From JBEKTY01 sp049515555 (GTDB taxonomy: Bacteria; Planctomycetota; Planctomycetia; Pirellulales; Thermoguttaceae), in contig JBEKTY010000203.1 of the NCBI GenBank assembly GCA_049515555.1, positions 1 through 12,169 of the forward strand: a stretch of 12,169 nucleotides of DNA. The letters are read 5' to 3'. A model generated the notes under the pieces. It saw nothing but the letters and a program-made list of their open reading frames with translations. It was not told the DNA's origin and did no database searches. The translations under genes were made by a program, and so were the position numbers. Shown here one piece after another: positions 5,864-12,169 of the stretch; within the stretch, counting starts at the first letter, position 1, and every line of letters starts with the position of its first letter.

Positions 5864-5896
5864 TAGAATCAGGAGTTAGGGGTTGGAAGTTAGGAG
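5864..5896. repeat. Heptad tract (GGAGTTA/GGGGTTG), plus orientation
   Basis: Three to four degenerate units, AGAATCAGGAGTTAGGGGTT and then GGAAGTTAGGAG. It lies directly upstream of the four-helix-bundle remnant. The divergent intergenic region 5665-6005 therefore holds three tracts, two cores and one promoter candidate; no intact gene is seen in it. Confidence 0.8.
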
Positions 5897-5902
5897 GCGA
5901 CG

Positions 5903-5963
5903 GATGAGAGCAGGGCGAAGTCGTTTCAGGAGTTGATTGTCTGGCAGAAGGCAGACGCGCTGG
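5903..5963 (+). pseudogene. Truncated N-terminus of a four-helix-bundle protein (S23/23S rRNA intervening-sequence protein family)
   Basis: The plus strand reads DESRAKSFQELIVWQKADAL in an open frame. F-x-x-L-x-V-W-Q-K-A is the conserved N-terminus of the four-helix-bundle family found in 23S rRNA intervening sequences and related to Avd. After about 20 codons the match stops at an inverted repeat, TGGCAGAA/TTCTGCCA (5942-5949 and 5965-5972), which runs into a heptad tract. No in-frame ATG precedes it, so it is a remnant. A more decayed copy lies at 4239-4279. Confidence 0.55.
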
Positions 5964-5970
5964 GTTCTGC

Positions 5971-5990
5971 CATTCTAACTCCTAACTCCT
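5971..5990. repeat. Heptad tract (TAACTCC), complement orientation
   Basis: CATTCTAACTCCTAACTCCT: two full units plus the boundary motif. It ends two bases before the Shine-Dalgarno of the following gene. Confidence 0.85.
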
Positions 5991-5992
5991 AC

Positions 5993-5997
5993 AGGAG
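5993..5997 (+). promoter_or_regulatory. Shine-Dalgarno that can pair with the adjacent heptads
   Basis: AGGAG stands eight bases before the ATG at 6006. The heptad tract just upstream has two CTCCT copies (5979-5983, 5986-5990), each the exact complement of the site. Pairing with the first leaves a nine-base loop and would hide the ribosome site. Confidence 0.7.
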
Positions 5998-6005
5998 ATC
6001 CGATC

Positions 6006-6734
6006 ATGCCGCGCCGCTGGGTCAAGTTGTTGGGATGGTTGGCCGTGCTGGCCCTGCCCGCCGGGGGCGGACCGCGTTGGGTGCGGGCCGAGCAGTTCGA
6101 CCCGTCGCTGCCGCCGTCCAATCCGCCGCTGCGGGCACAGCCGGGCAAACCGGCGGCCGGTATGCCGGCCGCCGGCATGCCGACGGACAAGTACCTGCTC
6201 ATCCCCGGCTACTGGGCCTTGAACATGGACGCCGTACAGAAGGAACTGCGGCTGACGGGCGAGCAGCGGCAGCAGCTCAAGGCGATTTCCGCCAAGCACC
6301 AGGCGGCCATGCAAGCCTTCCAGGCCCAGACGCAAAAGGGCCTGGCGCAGTTGCCGGAGCTGTCGCCCGAGCAGCAGCAGAAGCGGATGGGCGAGGTCCA
6401 GCGGCAGGCCGATCAGCTCGCCCGATCGGCCCGCAAACAGGCCGAGGCGGCCCTTGATCCGCAACAGTTGCGGACGCTGAAGAAGATCAGCTTCCGCCTG
6501 TGGGCGGGCAGTACGCTGACCAACCCCGCCGCCCAGGAGCAACTGGGCCTCAGCCCGCAACAGCGGCAGCGCCTGGCCGCGGTATTCGACAAGGCCACGC
6601 AGAAGATGGAGCAGCTCCAGCGTGAAACGGCCGAGCAGGCTTTGGACATTCTCAGCGGCGAGCAGGAGCTGCGGCTGCACGAGCAGATGGACGGCCAGAA
6701 TCGCAGCCCGCAGCCGGCGGATTCCACCCGCTGA
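6006..6734 (+). CDS. Secreted LTxxQ-like helical repeat protein (Spy/CpxP-like)
   Basis: The 242-residue product starts with a signal peptide: MPRRWVK, a hydrophobic stretch and probable cleavage after RWVRA (about 28). A low-complexity linker follows with PAAGMPAAGMP. The mature part is almost entirely helical and rich in Gln, Ala and Lys. Five motifs of the form L-x-x-x-Q start helices at residues 83 (LTGEQ), 119 (LSPEQ), 150 (LDPQQ), 182 (LSPQQ) and 216 (LSGEQ), spaced 31-36 residues. Spy and CpxP, periplasmic chaperone or sensor proteins, carry two such LTxxQ motifs, so this resembles an extended version. The location is probably periplasmic. Homology to Spy is inferred from motif spacing only. 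The ATG has a clear AGGAG upstream. The next gene is co-oriented after 136 bp with a stable hairpin. Confidence 0.78.
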   Translation: MPRRWVKLLGWLAVLALPAGGGPRWVRAEQFDPSLPPSNPPLRAQPGKPAAGMPAAGMPTDKYLLIPGYWALNMDAVQKELRLTGEQRQQLKAISAKHQAAMQAFQAQTQKGLAQLPELSPEQQQKRMGEVQRQADQLARSARKQAEAALDPQQLRTLKKISFRLWAGSTLTNPAAQEQLGLSPQQRQRLAAVFDKATQKMEQLQRETAEQALDILSGEQELRLHEQMDGQNRSPQPADSTR

Positions 6735-6788
6735 ACGACGGGAGCCGCCGGCTTGTTGAACTACCGCCGCCCGGATGGTAGGCTCTGG

Positions 6789-6825
6789 GGACCGGCACTC
6801 CGCGTTTCCCGGCGGGAGCCGGTCC
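6789..6825 (+). terminator. GC-rich stem-loop between two plus-strand genes
   Basis: GGACCGG (6789-6795) pairs with CCGGTCC (6819-6825). An inner stem CTCCGC/GCGGGAG with one bulge closes a TTTCCC-type loop. It lies 55 bp after one stop and 46 bp before the next start. No T-run follows, so it is not a canonical intrinsic terminator; an RNA-processing or attenuator structure is equally possible. Confidence 0.4.
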
Positions 6826-6870
6826 AGGCCGTGGGCAACCTCATGCCGCCAACACACAGGAGTGACTGCA

Positions 6871-9435
6871 ATGAACATGAGCTGCGCTGTTTGTATCATG
6901 TCGATGGCCTTCGCCATGGCGGCCGGCGGCGGCGAGGCGCTGGGCCCCTGGTCTGCCAATACTCAGCCCACCGACGTGGCGAAATCTTACGTCGAGGAGA
7001 TCACGGCGGGGCAACACAAGTATACGGTCGTCCAGGGAGGCACCATGGACGGCCGCAACTGCCGCTTGCCCATGGGCTGCGGGATGTGCCGGGAGGGGGC
7101 CCTTCTGCAAAGCTGGGAGTCCAACCGCTCGGTGCGGCTGGAGAACGTGGGCCAGACCGAGGTCGTTAACCCCTGGCTCTCCAACGGCCGCAACAACTTC
7201 CGCAACGTGGAGGAGATCATTTCCTCGGCCGCTGCGCCCGGCATGACCGACGCCGAAAAGGCCTTTGCCCTGTGGTTCCAGGAGATCCGCTATCGGCACC
7301 ATTCTCCGGGCGACAACGACGAGCTCGGCGATCCGGTAAAGGTCTTCAACATTTACGGCTACAACACCTGCGGCAACGACTCCATCTGCCTGGCCACGCT
7401 GTGGCGCAAGGCCGGGCTGAAAGTGGCCCCGGCCCGGGCCCTCGGGCACTGCATTTCCCAGGCATTCTATGACAAAGGCTGGCATTTCTACGACGGCGAC
7501 CTGCACAGCGTCTACCTGTTGCGCGACAACCAAACCGTGGCCGGCGAGCAGGACATCGTGCGCGACCATGACCTGGTGAAGCGGACCCACTCCAAGGGCA
7601 TCCTCTTCCCGGACACGTGGTGGGACGGGCCGGGTTTCTGCTCGATGTATTTCTTCGAGGGTGAGGTGACGGGAGAGCGCGGCCGCAAGGACGATACGAC
7701 CATGAACATGGTGCTCCGCCCCGGCGAGGCGATCGTCTGGCGGTGGGGGCAGGTCAAGCCGCTCAAGTATCATGGGATGTTGATGACCATGCCCATCTAC
7801 CCGGCCACGATCTGCAACGGTCTGTGGGAGTACCGCCCGGACTTCTCCCAGGAGACTTGGCGCAAGGGGGCGACCAGCGTGGTGAACGTCACTGCCGGCA
7901 ACGACGGCCTGGCCGCCGAGGACGGCACGAAGGGCACGATCATCTGGACCATGCGCAGCCCTTACGTACTGGTGGGCGGGCGGCTGGAAACGGAGGGCAC
8001 GGGCGCCAAGTTCTCCATCTCGGCCGACGGCAAGACGTGGCAGGGGGTGAAAGACAACCTGGACAAGTTCTTCTCGGTCGTGGGACCGGCCCGCTACCAG
8101 TACAAGCTCAAGTGCCAACTGGACGGGCCGGCCCGGTTGCGGCGACTGGCGATCATCAACGACCTGCAAATGGCCCCCTTGGCCCTGCCGGAGATGGCCG
8201 TGGGCGAGAACGCTTTCACCTACTCCGATCAATCTGCCGAGGGCCGCAAGGTGCGCATCACGCACCGCTGGGTGGAGCGGTCGGCTGCCCGGCCGCCGCA
8301 GGCGCCGGCCGCCGCGGTCTGGCCGCGCGACGGCGGCGAGTCGGCCGGCACGGACGTCGTCTTCCGGTGGACCGCCGCCCAAGACCCCGACGGCGGTGCA
8401 ATCGCCGACTACCACTTCGATCTCTCCGGCCGCCCCGATATGCGCTGGCCGCTGTCGATGTCCTTCTACAAGCTCATCTCCCGAACAGCCGACGTGACCA
8501 GGGAGAAGGACAAACACACGGGCCAGGAGCAGATCACCGCCAAGGCCCAGTACACGTTGCCTGAGCCGGGCCTGCTGACGCCCGACCGGCAGTATTACTG
8601 GCACGTCCGCGCCATGGGCGCCAAGGGCGTGTGGGGGCCTTGGAGCCGGACCTGGAGTTTCACCGCCCGCGGCCCGGCGTGTCCTCTGGACGTCACACTC
8701 GACTACGACCAGGCCGCCGACGTGGGGCTCCTCCGCTGGAAGGCCAACCCGGTGGGCCGCGGGCCGGTCAAGTATCGGGTCTACGGCAGCGATGAAAAGG
8801 GCTTTACGATCGCCGACGAGCCGTACCAGAGCGCCGTAAACCTCACGGACGAGGAAATGGCGGCCTGGAACCCGCGCTGCCCGGCTAATTTCGTCGCCGA
8901 GACCGCGGCCACGGAACTGGCGGTGATGGGCCGCGGCGTCGGTTTGCCCGCGGCCAACAAGACTTACTACCGCGTGGTCGCGGTGGACGATCAGGGCAAG
9001 CGGAGCGGGCCGTCCGACTACGCCACCGGCCGCCGGCCCCTGATCTACAGCAAGCCCGTGCTGGGCGCCACGCTCGGCGCCGAGTACCGCTACCAGGTGC
9101 GTGCCGTTCGTTCCCTGGGAGATGTGAGCGCGCGGATGAAGGGCGGCGACCAGGTCAGCGGCTATTTTGATGTCGAGAAGCCCCGCTTCGCGCTCGACCA
9201 GGGGCCGGCCTGGCTCAAGATCGACCAGCGGACGGGCGTGCTCTCGGGCACTCCCGACGCGGCGGGCAAGGCGGAAGTTACGGTCACCGCCACCATCGAC
9301 CGCAGCGTGCGGAAACTCGATGAAAAGGCGCTCGCGTGGGGCAACGAAAAGGTGCTCTCCGTCACCCCGCAGCGGATCGGCAGCGCCAGCCAGAAATTCG
9401 TGATCGAGGTCCGCCCGCCGAGTGCGGAGCACTGA
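6871..9435 (+). CDS. Secreted transglutaminase-like protein with Ig/fibronectin-type domains
   Basis: The 854-residue product starts at an ATG with AGGAG eight bases upstream and has a short signal peptide (about 1-18). A cysteine cluster, C64-C70-C73, follows. A transglutaminase-like core lies at about 125-215: C167 (YNTCGNDS), then LWRKAGL, H193 (LGHCISQ) and D208 (WHFYDGD), with the 15-residue Cys-to-Gly spacing of the fold. A beta-rich region (about 375-460, ISADGKTW) comes next, then two fibronectin-III-like domains (about 473-601 and 605-720). A He_PIG-type Ig domain (about 731-811) carries the signature WLKIDQRTGVLSGTP. Catalysis is plausible because all three residues are present, but the substrate is unknown; amide cleavage or crosslinking of cell-surface material would fit. 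The preceding gene is also exported. Confidence 0.75.
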   Translation: MNMSCAVCIMSMAFAMAAGGGEALGPWSANTQPTDVAKSYVEEITAGQHKYTVVQGGTMDGRNCRLPMGCGMCREGALLQSWESNRSVRLENVGQTEVVNPWLSNGRNNFRNVEEIISSAAAPGMTDAEKAFALWFQEIRYRHHSPGDNDELGDPVKVFNIYGYNTCGNDSICLATLWRKAGLKVAPARALGHCISQAFYDKGWHFYDGDLHSVYLLRDNQTVAGEQDIVRDHDLVKRTHSKGILFPDTWWDGPGFCSMYFFEGEVTGERGRKDDTTMNMVLRPGEAIVWRWGQVKPLKYHGMLMTMPIYPATICNGLWEYRPDFSQETWRKGATSVVNVTAGNDGLAAEDGTKGTIIWTMRSPYVLVGGRLETEGTGAKFSISADGKTWQGVKDNLDKFFSVVGPARYQYKLKCQLDGPARLRRLAIINDLQMAPLALPEMAVGENAFTYSDQSAEGRKVRITHRWVERSAARPPQAPAAAVWPRDGGESAGTDVVFRWTAAQDPDGGAIADYHFDLSGRPDMRWPLSMSFYKLISRTADVTREKDKHTGQEQITAKAQYTLPEPGLLTPDRQYYWHVRAMGAKGVWGPWSRTWSFTARGPACPLDVTLDYDQAADVGLLRWKANPVGRGPVKYRVYGSDEKGFTIADEPYQSAVNLTDEEMAAWNPRCPANFVAETAATELAVMGRGVGLPAANKTYYRVVAVDDQGKRSGPSDYATGRRPLIYSKPVLGATLGAEYRYQVRAVRSLGDVSARMKGGDQVSGYFDVEKPRFALDQGPAWLKIDQRTGVLSGTPDAAGKAEVTVTATIDRSVRKLDEKALAWGNEKVLSVTPQRIGSASQKFVIEVRPPSAEH

Positions 9436-9445
9436 GAAGTTAACC

Positions 9446-9459
9446 GTTGAGCGATCAAC
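9446..9459. other. Small hairpin between convergent genes
   Basis: GTTGA and TCAAC flank a GCGA tetraloop in the 42-bp gap between convergent stops. It has only five base pairs and no T-run, so a termination role is weak. Confidence 0.25.
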
Positions 9460-9477
9460 CGCGGCATCAACAGGCGC

Positions 9478-12169
9478 CTACAATAGCAGCGACGCCCAGA
9501 GGTTCTCGGCCATTTTCCGCTGGATCGTGGCGCTCGGGCCAGACTGGCCCGTCAGGGCCAGGAGTGCAAGATCGCTGACGTCGGGGGTGATGCGGCCGCT
9601 GTTGATAGTACCAGGGGCCTTAGCAGGAGCTACGTACGTGAACTGATAGAGCGCGGAGGGGACCGAGGCGCCACTGGGCGTAGTCACCGTAACGTCCACC
9701 GGGCCCGCGCTACTGTTTGGAGGGCTCTTGACCACGATCGTGTTGGCCGTATCGCTGGCGTTCGTCGCCGCCACGCCGCCGAAATACACCGTGGCATTGA
9801 GCAGGTTCGTGCCCGTGATCGTCACCCTAGTGCCGCCCGCTTCGGGTCCCGATACGGGTTTGATCTTCTTGATGATTGGCGCCGCAGCGTAGGTGAACTT
9901 ATCGGCCGCGGAGGTGTGCGAGGTACCGCCCGCGGTCGTGACCGTTACGTTGACCGTGCCCGCCGTGCCCGCCGGACTTACCGCCACGATCTGGCCGGTC
10001 GGGCTGCTGCGGAACGCAAACGCCTTGACCTTGCCGAACATGACGGCCGTGGCGCCGGCCAGGTTGCTGCCGGTGATCGTCACAAGCGTGCCGCCTGACA
10101 GGGGCCCTGCCGCGGCGCTGATCTTCGTGACTGTCGGCGCTGCAAGGTAGGTGAACTGATCGGCCGCGGAAGTTGTTGATTTGCCATTGGACGTCACCAC
10201 GGTCACGTCGACCGTGCCGGCCGCGCCCGCCGGACTGACGGCGATGATCTGCGTGTCCGTGTCGCTCTCGATCTTTGCCGGCTTGGCGCCGAAGAGGACT
10301 TTCGTGGCTCCGGCCAGGTTCGTGCCGGTGATCGTCACCATCGTGCCGCCTGCCGCCGGCCCCTGCGCAGGGGTGATCCCCATGACCGTGGGCGAAAGGG
10401 TAGAAAACACGTAGGCCGCCCCCTGCGCGCTGTTGACTCCTTCCGCTCCGGCCACCACCGTGTTGCCGCTGATCGAAACCGACCAGCCAAAAAAGTCACA
10501 CTCCGCGCCATCGGCTGCGGTGAGTTTGGCAGTCTGAGTCATGTTCTTCGCCCAACCAGCGCCTGGCTTAGTGAACACGTAGGCCGCCCCCGCCAACGCG
10601 ACGAGGAAGGGGCCGTTAGCACCGTACGCTCCGACAACCACCGTATTGCCGCTGATTGAAACCGACCAGCCGAAAGCGTCGCCCACCGCGCCATCGGCCG
10701 CGGTGAGCTTGGCGGTTTGGGTCATGTCCGCCCAACCGGAGCCCGGCTCGCTGAACACGTAGGCCGCTCCCTGATAGAAGTTGCCGTCGACCGTGGCCAA
10801 CGTAGCTCCGGCCACTACCGTGTTGCCGCTGATCGAAACTGAAAGGCCGAAAAAGTTAAGCTCCGCGCCATCAGATGCGGTGAGCTTGGCGGTCTGGGTC
10901 ATGTTTGCCCAACCGGAGCCCGGCTCGCTGAACACGTAGGCCGCTCCCTGATAGAAGTTGCCGTCGACCGTGGCGTATGGCGCTCCGACCACCACCGTGT
11001 TGCCGCTGATCGAAACCGAGCCGCCGAAACTGTCGTTCGCGGCGCCGTCAGACGCGCTGAGCTTGGCGGCCTGGGCCATGTTAGCCCAACCGTTGCCCGG
11101 CTCGGTAAACACGTAGGCCGCACCTTGGCCGGTCTTGCCACCGACCGTGGCGTTCCACGCTCCGACAACCACCGTGTTACCGCTGATCGAAACCGAATGG
11201 CCGAAATCGTCGCCCACCGCGCCATCGGACGCGGTGAGCTTGGCGGCCTGGGTCCAAACGGTGCCGGACCCAGTGAACACGTAGGCCGCCCCCTGCTGGC
11301 TGTTGGTGCCGACCGTGGCTCCCCACGCTCCGGCCACCACCGTGTTGCCGCTGATCGAAACCGAAAGGCCGAAAAAGTTAAGCTCCGCGCCATCAGATGC
11401 GGTGAGCTTGGCGGTCTGGGTCCAAACGGAGCCAGATCCAGTGAACACGTAGGCCGCCCCCTGCTGGCTGTTGGTGCCGACCGTGGCTCCCGGCGCCCCG
11501 ACCACCACCGTGTTGCCGCTGATCGAAACCGAAAGGCCGAAATGGTTGTCCGCCACGCCTCCGGATGGGGTGAGCGTGGCGGTCTGGGTCATGTTTGCCC
11601 AAGCGGAGCCGGACTCAGTGAACACGTCGGCCGCCCCCAGGGCATCATTGACTGAATTCGCTCCGGATACCACCGTGTTGCCGCTGATCGAAACCGAGTT
11701 GCCGAGGCTCCCCATCACGCCACCGGATGCGGCGAGCTTCGCGGTCTGGGTCATGTCCGCCCAACCGGAAACGGGCTCAGTAAAGACGTAGGCTGCCCCC
11801 TGGAAGGTGTTGGTGCCGACCGCGGCGTACGGCGCTCCGACTACCACCGTGTTGCCGCTGATCGAAACCGACGAGCCGAAGGCGGCGAACGCCGTGCCGT
11901 CAGACGCGGTGAACTTGGCAGTCTGGGTCATGTTTGCCCAACCGGAGCCCGGCTTGCTGAACACGTAGGCCGCTCCCTGCTGGCTGTTGGTGCCGACCGT
12001 GCCCCACGCTCCGGCCACCACCGTGTTGCCGCTGATCGAAACCGAATAGCCGAAGTCGTCAAACATCTCGCCATCGGATGCGGTGAGCTTGGCGACCTGA
12101 GTCCAAACGGAGCCGGACCCCGTGAACACGTAGGCCGCCCCCCGTTGGGTGCTGGCTCCAGTCGCTCCG
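9478..12169 (-). CDS. FG-GAP repeat and IPT/TIG domain surface protein (5' end outside window)
   Basis: The frame is open through the right edge, so the N-terminus is missing; 896 codons are present. Ten tandem units of 55-61 residues (10400-12169) carry AKLTASDGA, then FG-x-SVSISGNTVVVGA, then GAAYVFT and GWANMTQT. These are FG-GAP_2-type beta-propeller blades, related to the integrin alpha repeats. Three IPT/TIG domains follow at about 10156-10398, 9895-10150 and 9640-9890, each with P-x-I-x-x-x-x-P-x-x-GP-x-x-GGT-x-VTITG-x-NL and ending FTY. A final tail of about 50 residues contains RITPDVSDLALLAL. The protein should be secreted or surface-bound, for adhesion or glycan binding, though no ligand can be inferred. 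The start seen at 12129 is a GTG inside a repeat, not a real start. Confidence 0.88.
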   Translation of the reverse strand, partial: GATGASTQRGAAYVFTGSGSVWTQVAKLTASDGEMFDDFGYSVSISGNTVVAGAWGTVGTNSQQGAAYVFSKPGSGWANMTQTAKFTASDGTAFAAFGSSVSISGNTVVVGAPYAAVGTNTFQGAAYVFTEPVSGWADMTQTAKLAASGGVMGSLGNSVSISGNTVVSGANSVNDALGAADVFTESGSAWANMTQTATLTPSGGVADNHFGLSVSISGNTVVVGAPGATVGTNSQQGAAYVFTGSGSVWTQTAKLTASDGAELNFFGLSVSISGNTVVAGAWGATVGTNSQQGAAYVFTGSGTVWTQAAKLTASDGAVGDDFGHSVSISGNTVVVGAWNATVGGKTGQGAAYVFTEPGNGWANMAQAAKLSASDGAANDSFGGSVSISGNTVVVGAPYATVDGNFYQGAAYVFSEPGSGWANMTQTAKLTASDGAELNFFGLSVSISGNTVVAGATLATVDGNFYQGAAYVFSEPGSGWADMTQTAKLTAADGAVGDAFGWSVSISGNTVVVGAYGANGPFLVALAGAAYVFTKPGAGWAKNMTQTAKLTAADGAECDFFGWSVSISGNTVVAGAEGVNSAQGAAYVFSTLSPTVMGITPAQGPAAGGTMVTITGTNLAGATKVLFGAKPAKIESDTDTQIIAVSPAGAAGTVDVTVVTSNGKSTTSAADQFTYLAAPTVTKISAAAGPLSGGTLVTITGSNLAGATAVMFGKVKAFAFRSSPTGQIVAVSPAGTAGTVNVTVTTAGGTSHTSAADKFTYAAAPIIKKIKPVSGPEAGGTRVTITGTNLLNATVYFGGVAATNASDTANTIVVKSPPNSSAGPVDVTVTTPSGASVPSALYQFTYVAPAKAPGTINSGRITPDVSDLALLALTGQSGPSATIQRKMAENLWASLLL
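10400..12169 (-). repeat. Tandem FG-GAP coding array, ten units of 165-183 bp
   Basis: The SVSISGNTVV core recurs with its GAT (complement strand) at 10471, 10654, 10831, 11008, 11185, 11353, 11521, 11686, 11860 and 12034. Spacings are 183, 177, 177, 177, 168, 168, 165, 174 and 174, all multiples of three. In seven of ten units a 28-bp core is identical, including synonymous positions. Longer exact blocks are shared between particular units: 68 bp (10730-10797 and 10907-10974), 60 bp (10841-10900 and 11363-11422) and 54 bp (11270-11323 and 11438-11491). Confidence 0.92.

Noticed and set aside
15..5963. Diversity-generating retroelement, suggested by an intron end and an Avd-like family remnant
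   Set aside because: No template/variable repeat pair with adenine-directed differences and no reverse transcriptase is in the window; the two signals are nearly 6 kb apart and both partial.
1690..5990. CRISPR array
   Set aside because: Heptads are directly adjacent with no spacers, and no cas gene is present.
6841..9432. 863-codon minus-strand frame opposite the transglutaminase-like gene
   Set aside because: Composition is arginine-, histidine- and valine-rich as in GC-rich antisense reading, with no domain recognised. The plus frame has a signal peptide, a ribosome site and domains.

Overview
The window is GC-rich bacterial DNA with long, closely packed genes. It most resembles Planctomycetota, which is an inference from several features together: a REP-associated transposase remnant of the type common in that phylum, a secreted LTxxQ-like repeat protein, a large FG-GAP/IPT surface protein, and intergenic 7-bp tandem repeats of the GGAGTTA/GAAGTCA kind. 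No marker gene fixes the taxonomy.

Layout. Positions 15-87 are the 3' end (domains V and VI) of a group II intron whose body lies left of the window. It abuts an internally deleted RAYT transposase pseudogene (90-312, minus strand). Five minus-strand genes follow: a four-helix membrane protein (420-1094), a three-helix membrane protein (1240-1677), a membrane-anchored M28 peptidase of the glutaminyl-cyclase type (1777-2847), a geranylgeranyl-reductase-family flavoprotein (3003-4184), and a cyclopropane-fatty-acid-synthase-family methyltransferase (4312-5664) with a perfect Shine-Dalgarno. Two plus-strand genes diverge from these: a secreted protein with five L-[ST/D]-x-x-Q motifs (6006-6734) and a secreted multidomain protein with a transglutaminase-like Cys-His-Asp core (6871-9435). 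The right end is a convergent minus-strand gene (9478 to beyond 12169) encoding at least ten FG-GAP repeats and three IPT/TIG domains.

The most unusual part is the intergenic DNA. Between 1144 and 5990 every gap contains 7-bp tandem repeat tracts. In the gaps from 1690 onward the tracts are mostly in opposed pairs around a short unique core. The stop codons of four consecutive genes (1240, 1777, 3003, 4312) lie inside such tracts; in three, the tract supplies extra C-terminal residues of the form EVRSQESGVRS. The same tracts, in opposite orientation, sit just upstream of the next start codons, where they read CTCCT (anti-Shine-Dalgarno-like). Two cores hold remnants of the start of a four-helix-bundle (S23/IVP/Avd-type) gene, best seen at 5903-5963 as SFQELIVWQKADAL. 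I infer a degenerate repetitive, possibly once mobile, element that now shapes gene ends and perhaps translation.

As a working unit, the flavoprotein and the CFA-type methyltransferase are adjacent and co-oriented and plausibly modify membrane lipids together. The two plus-strand genes encode exported proteins and the last gene a surface or secreted protein; nothing in the sequence gives their substrates.
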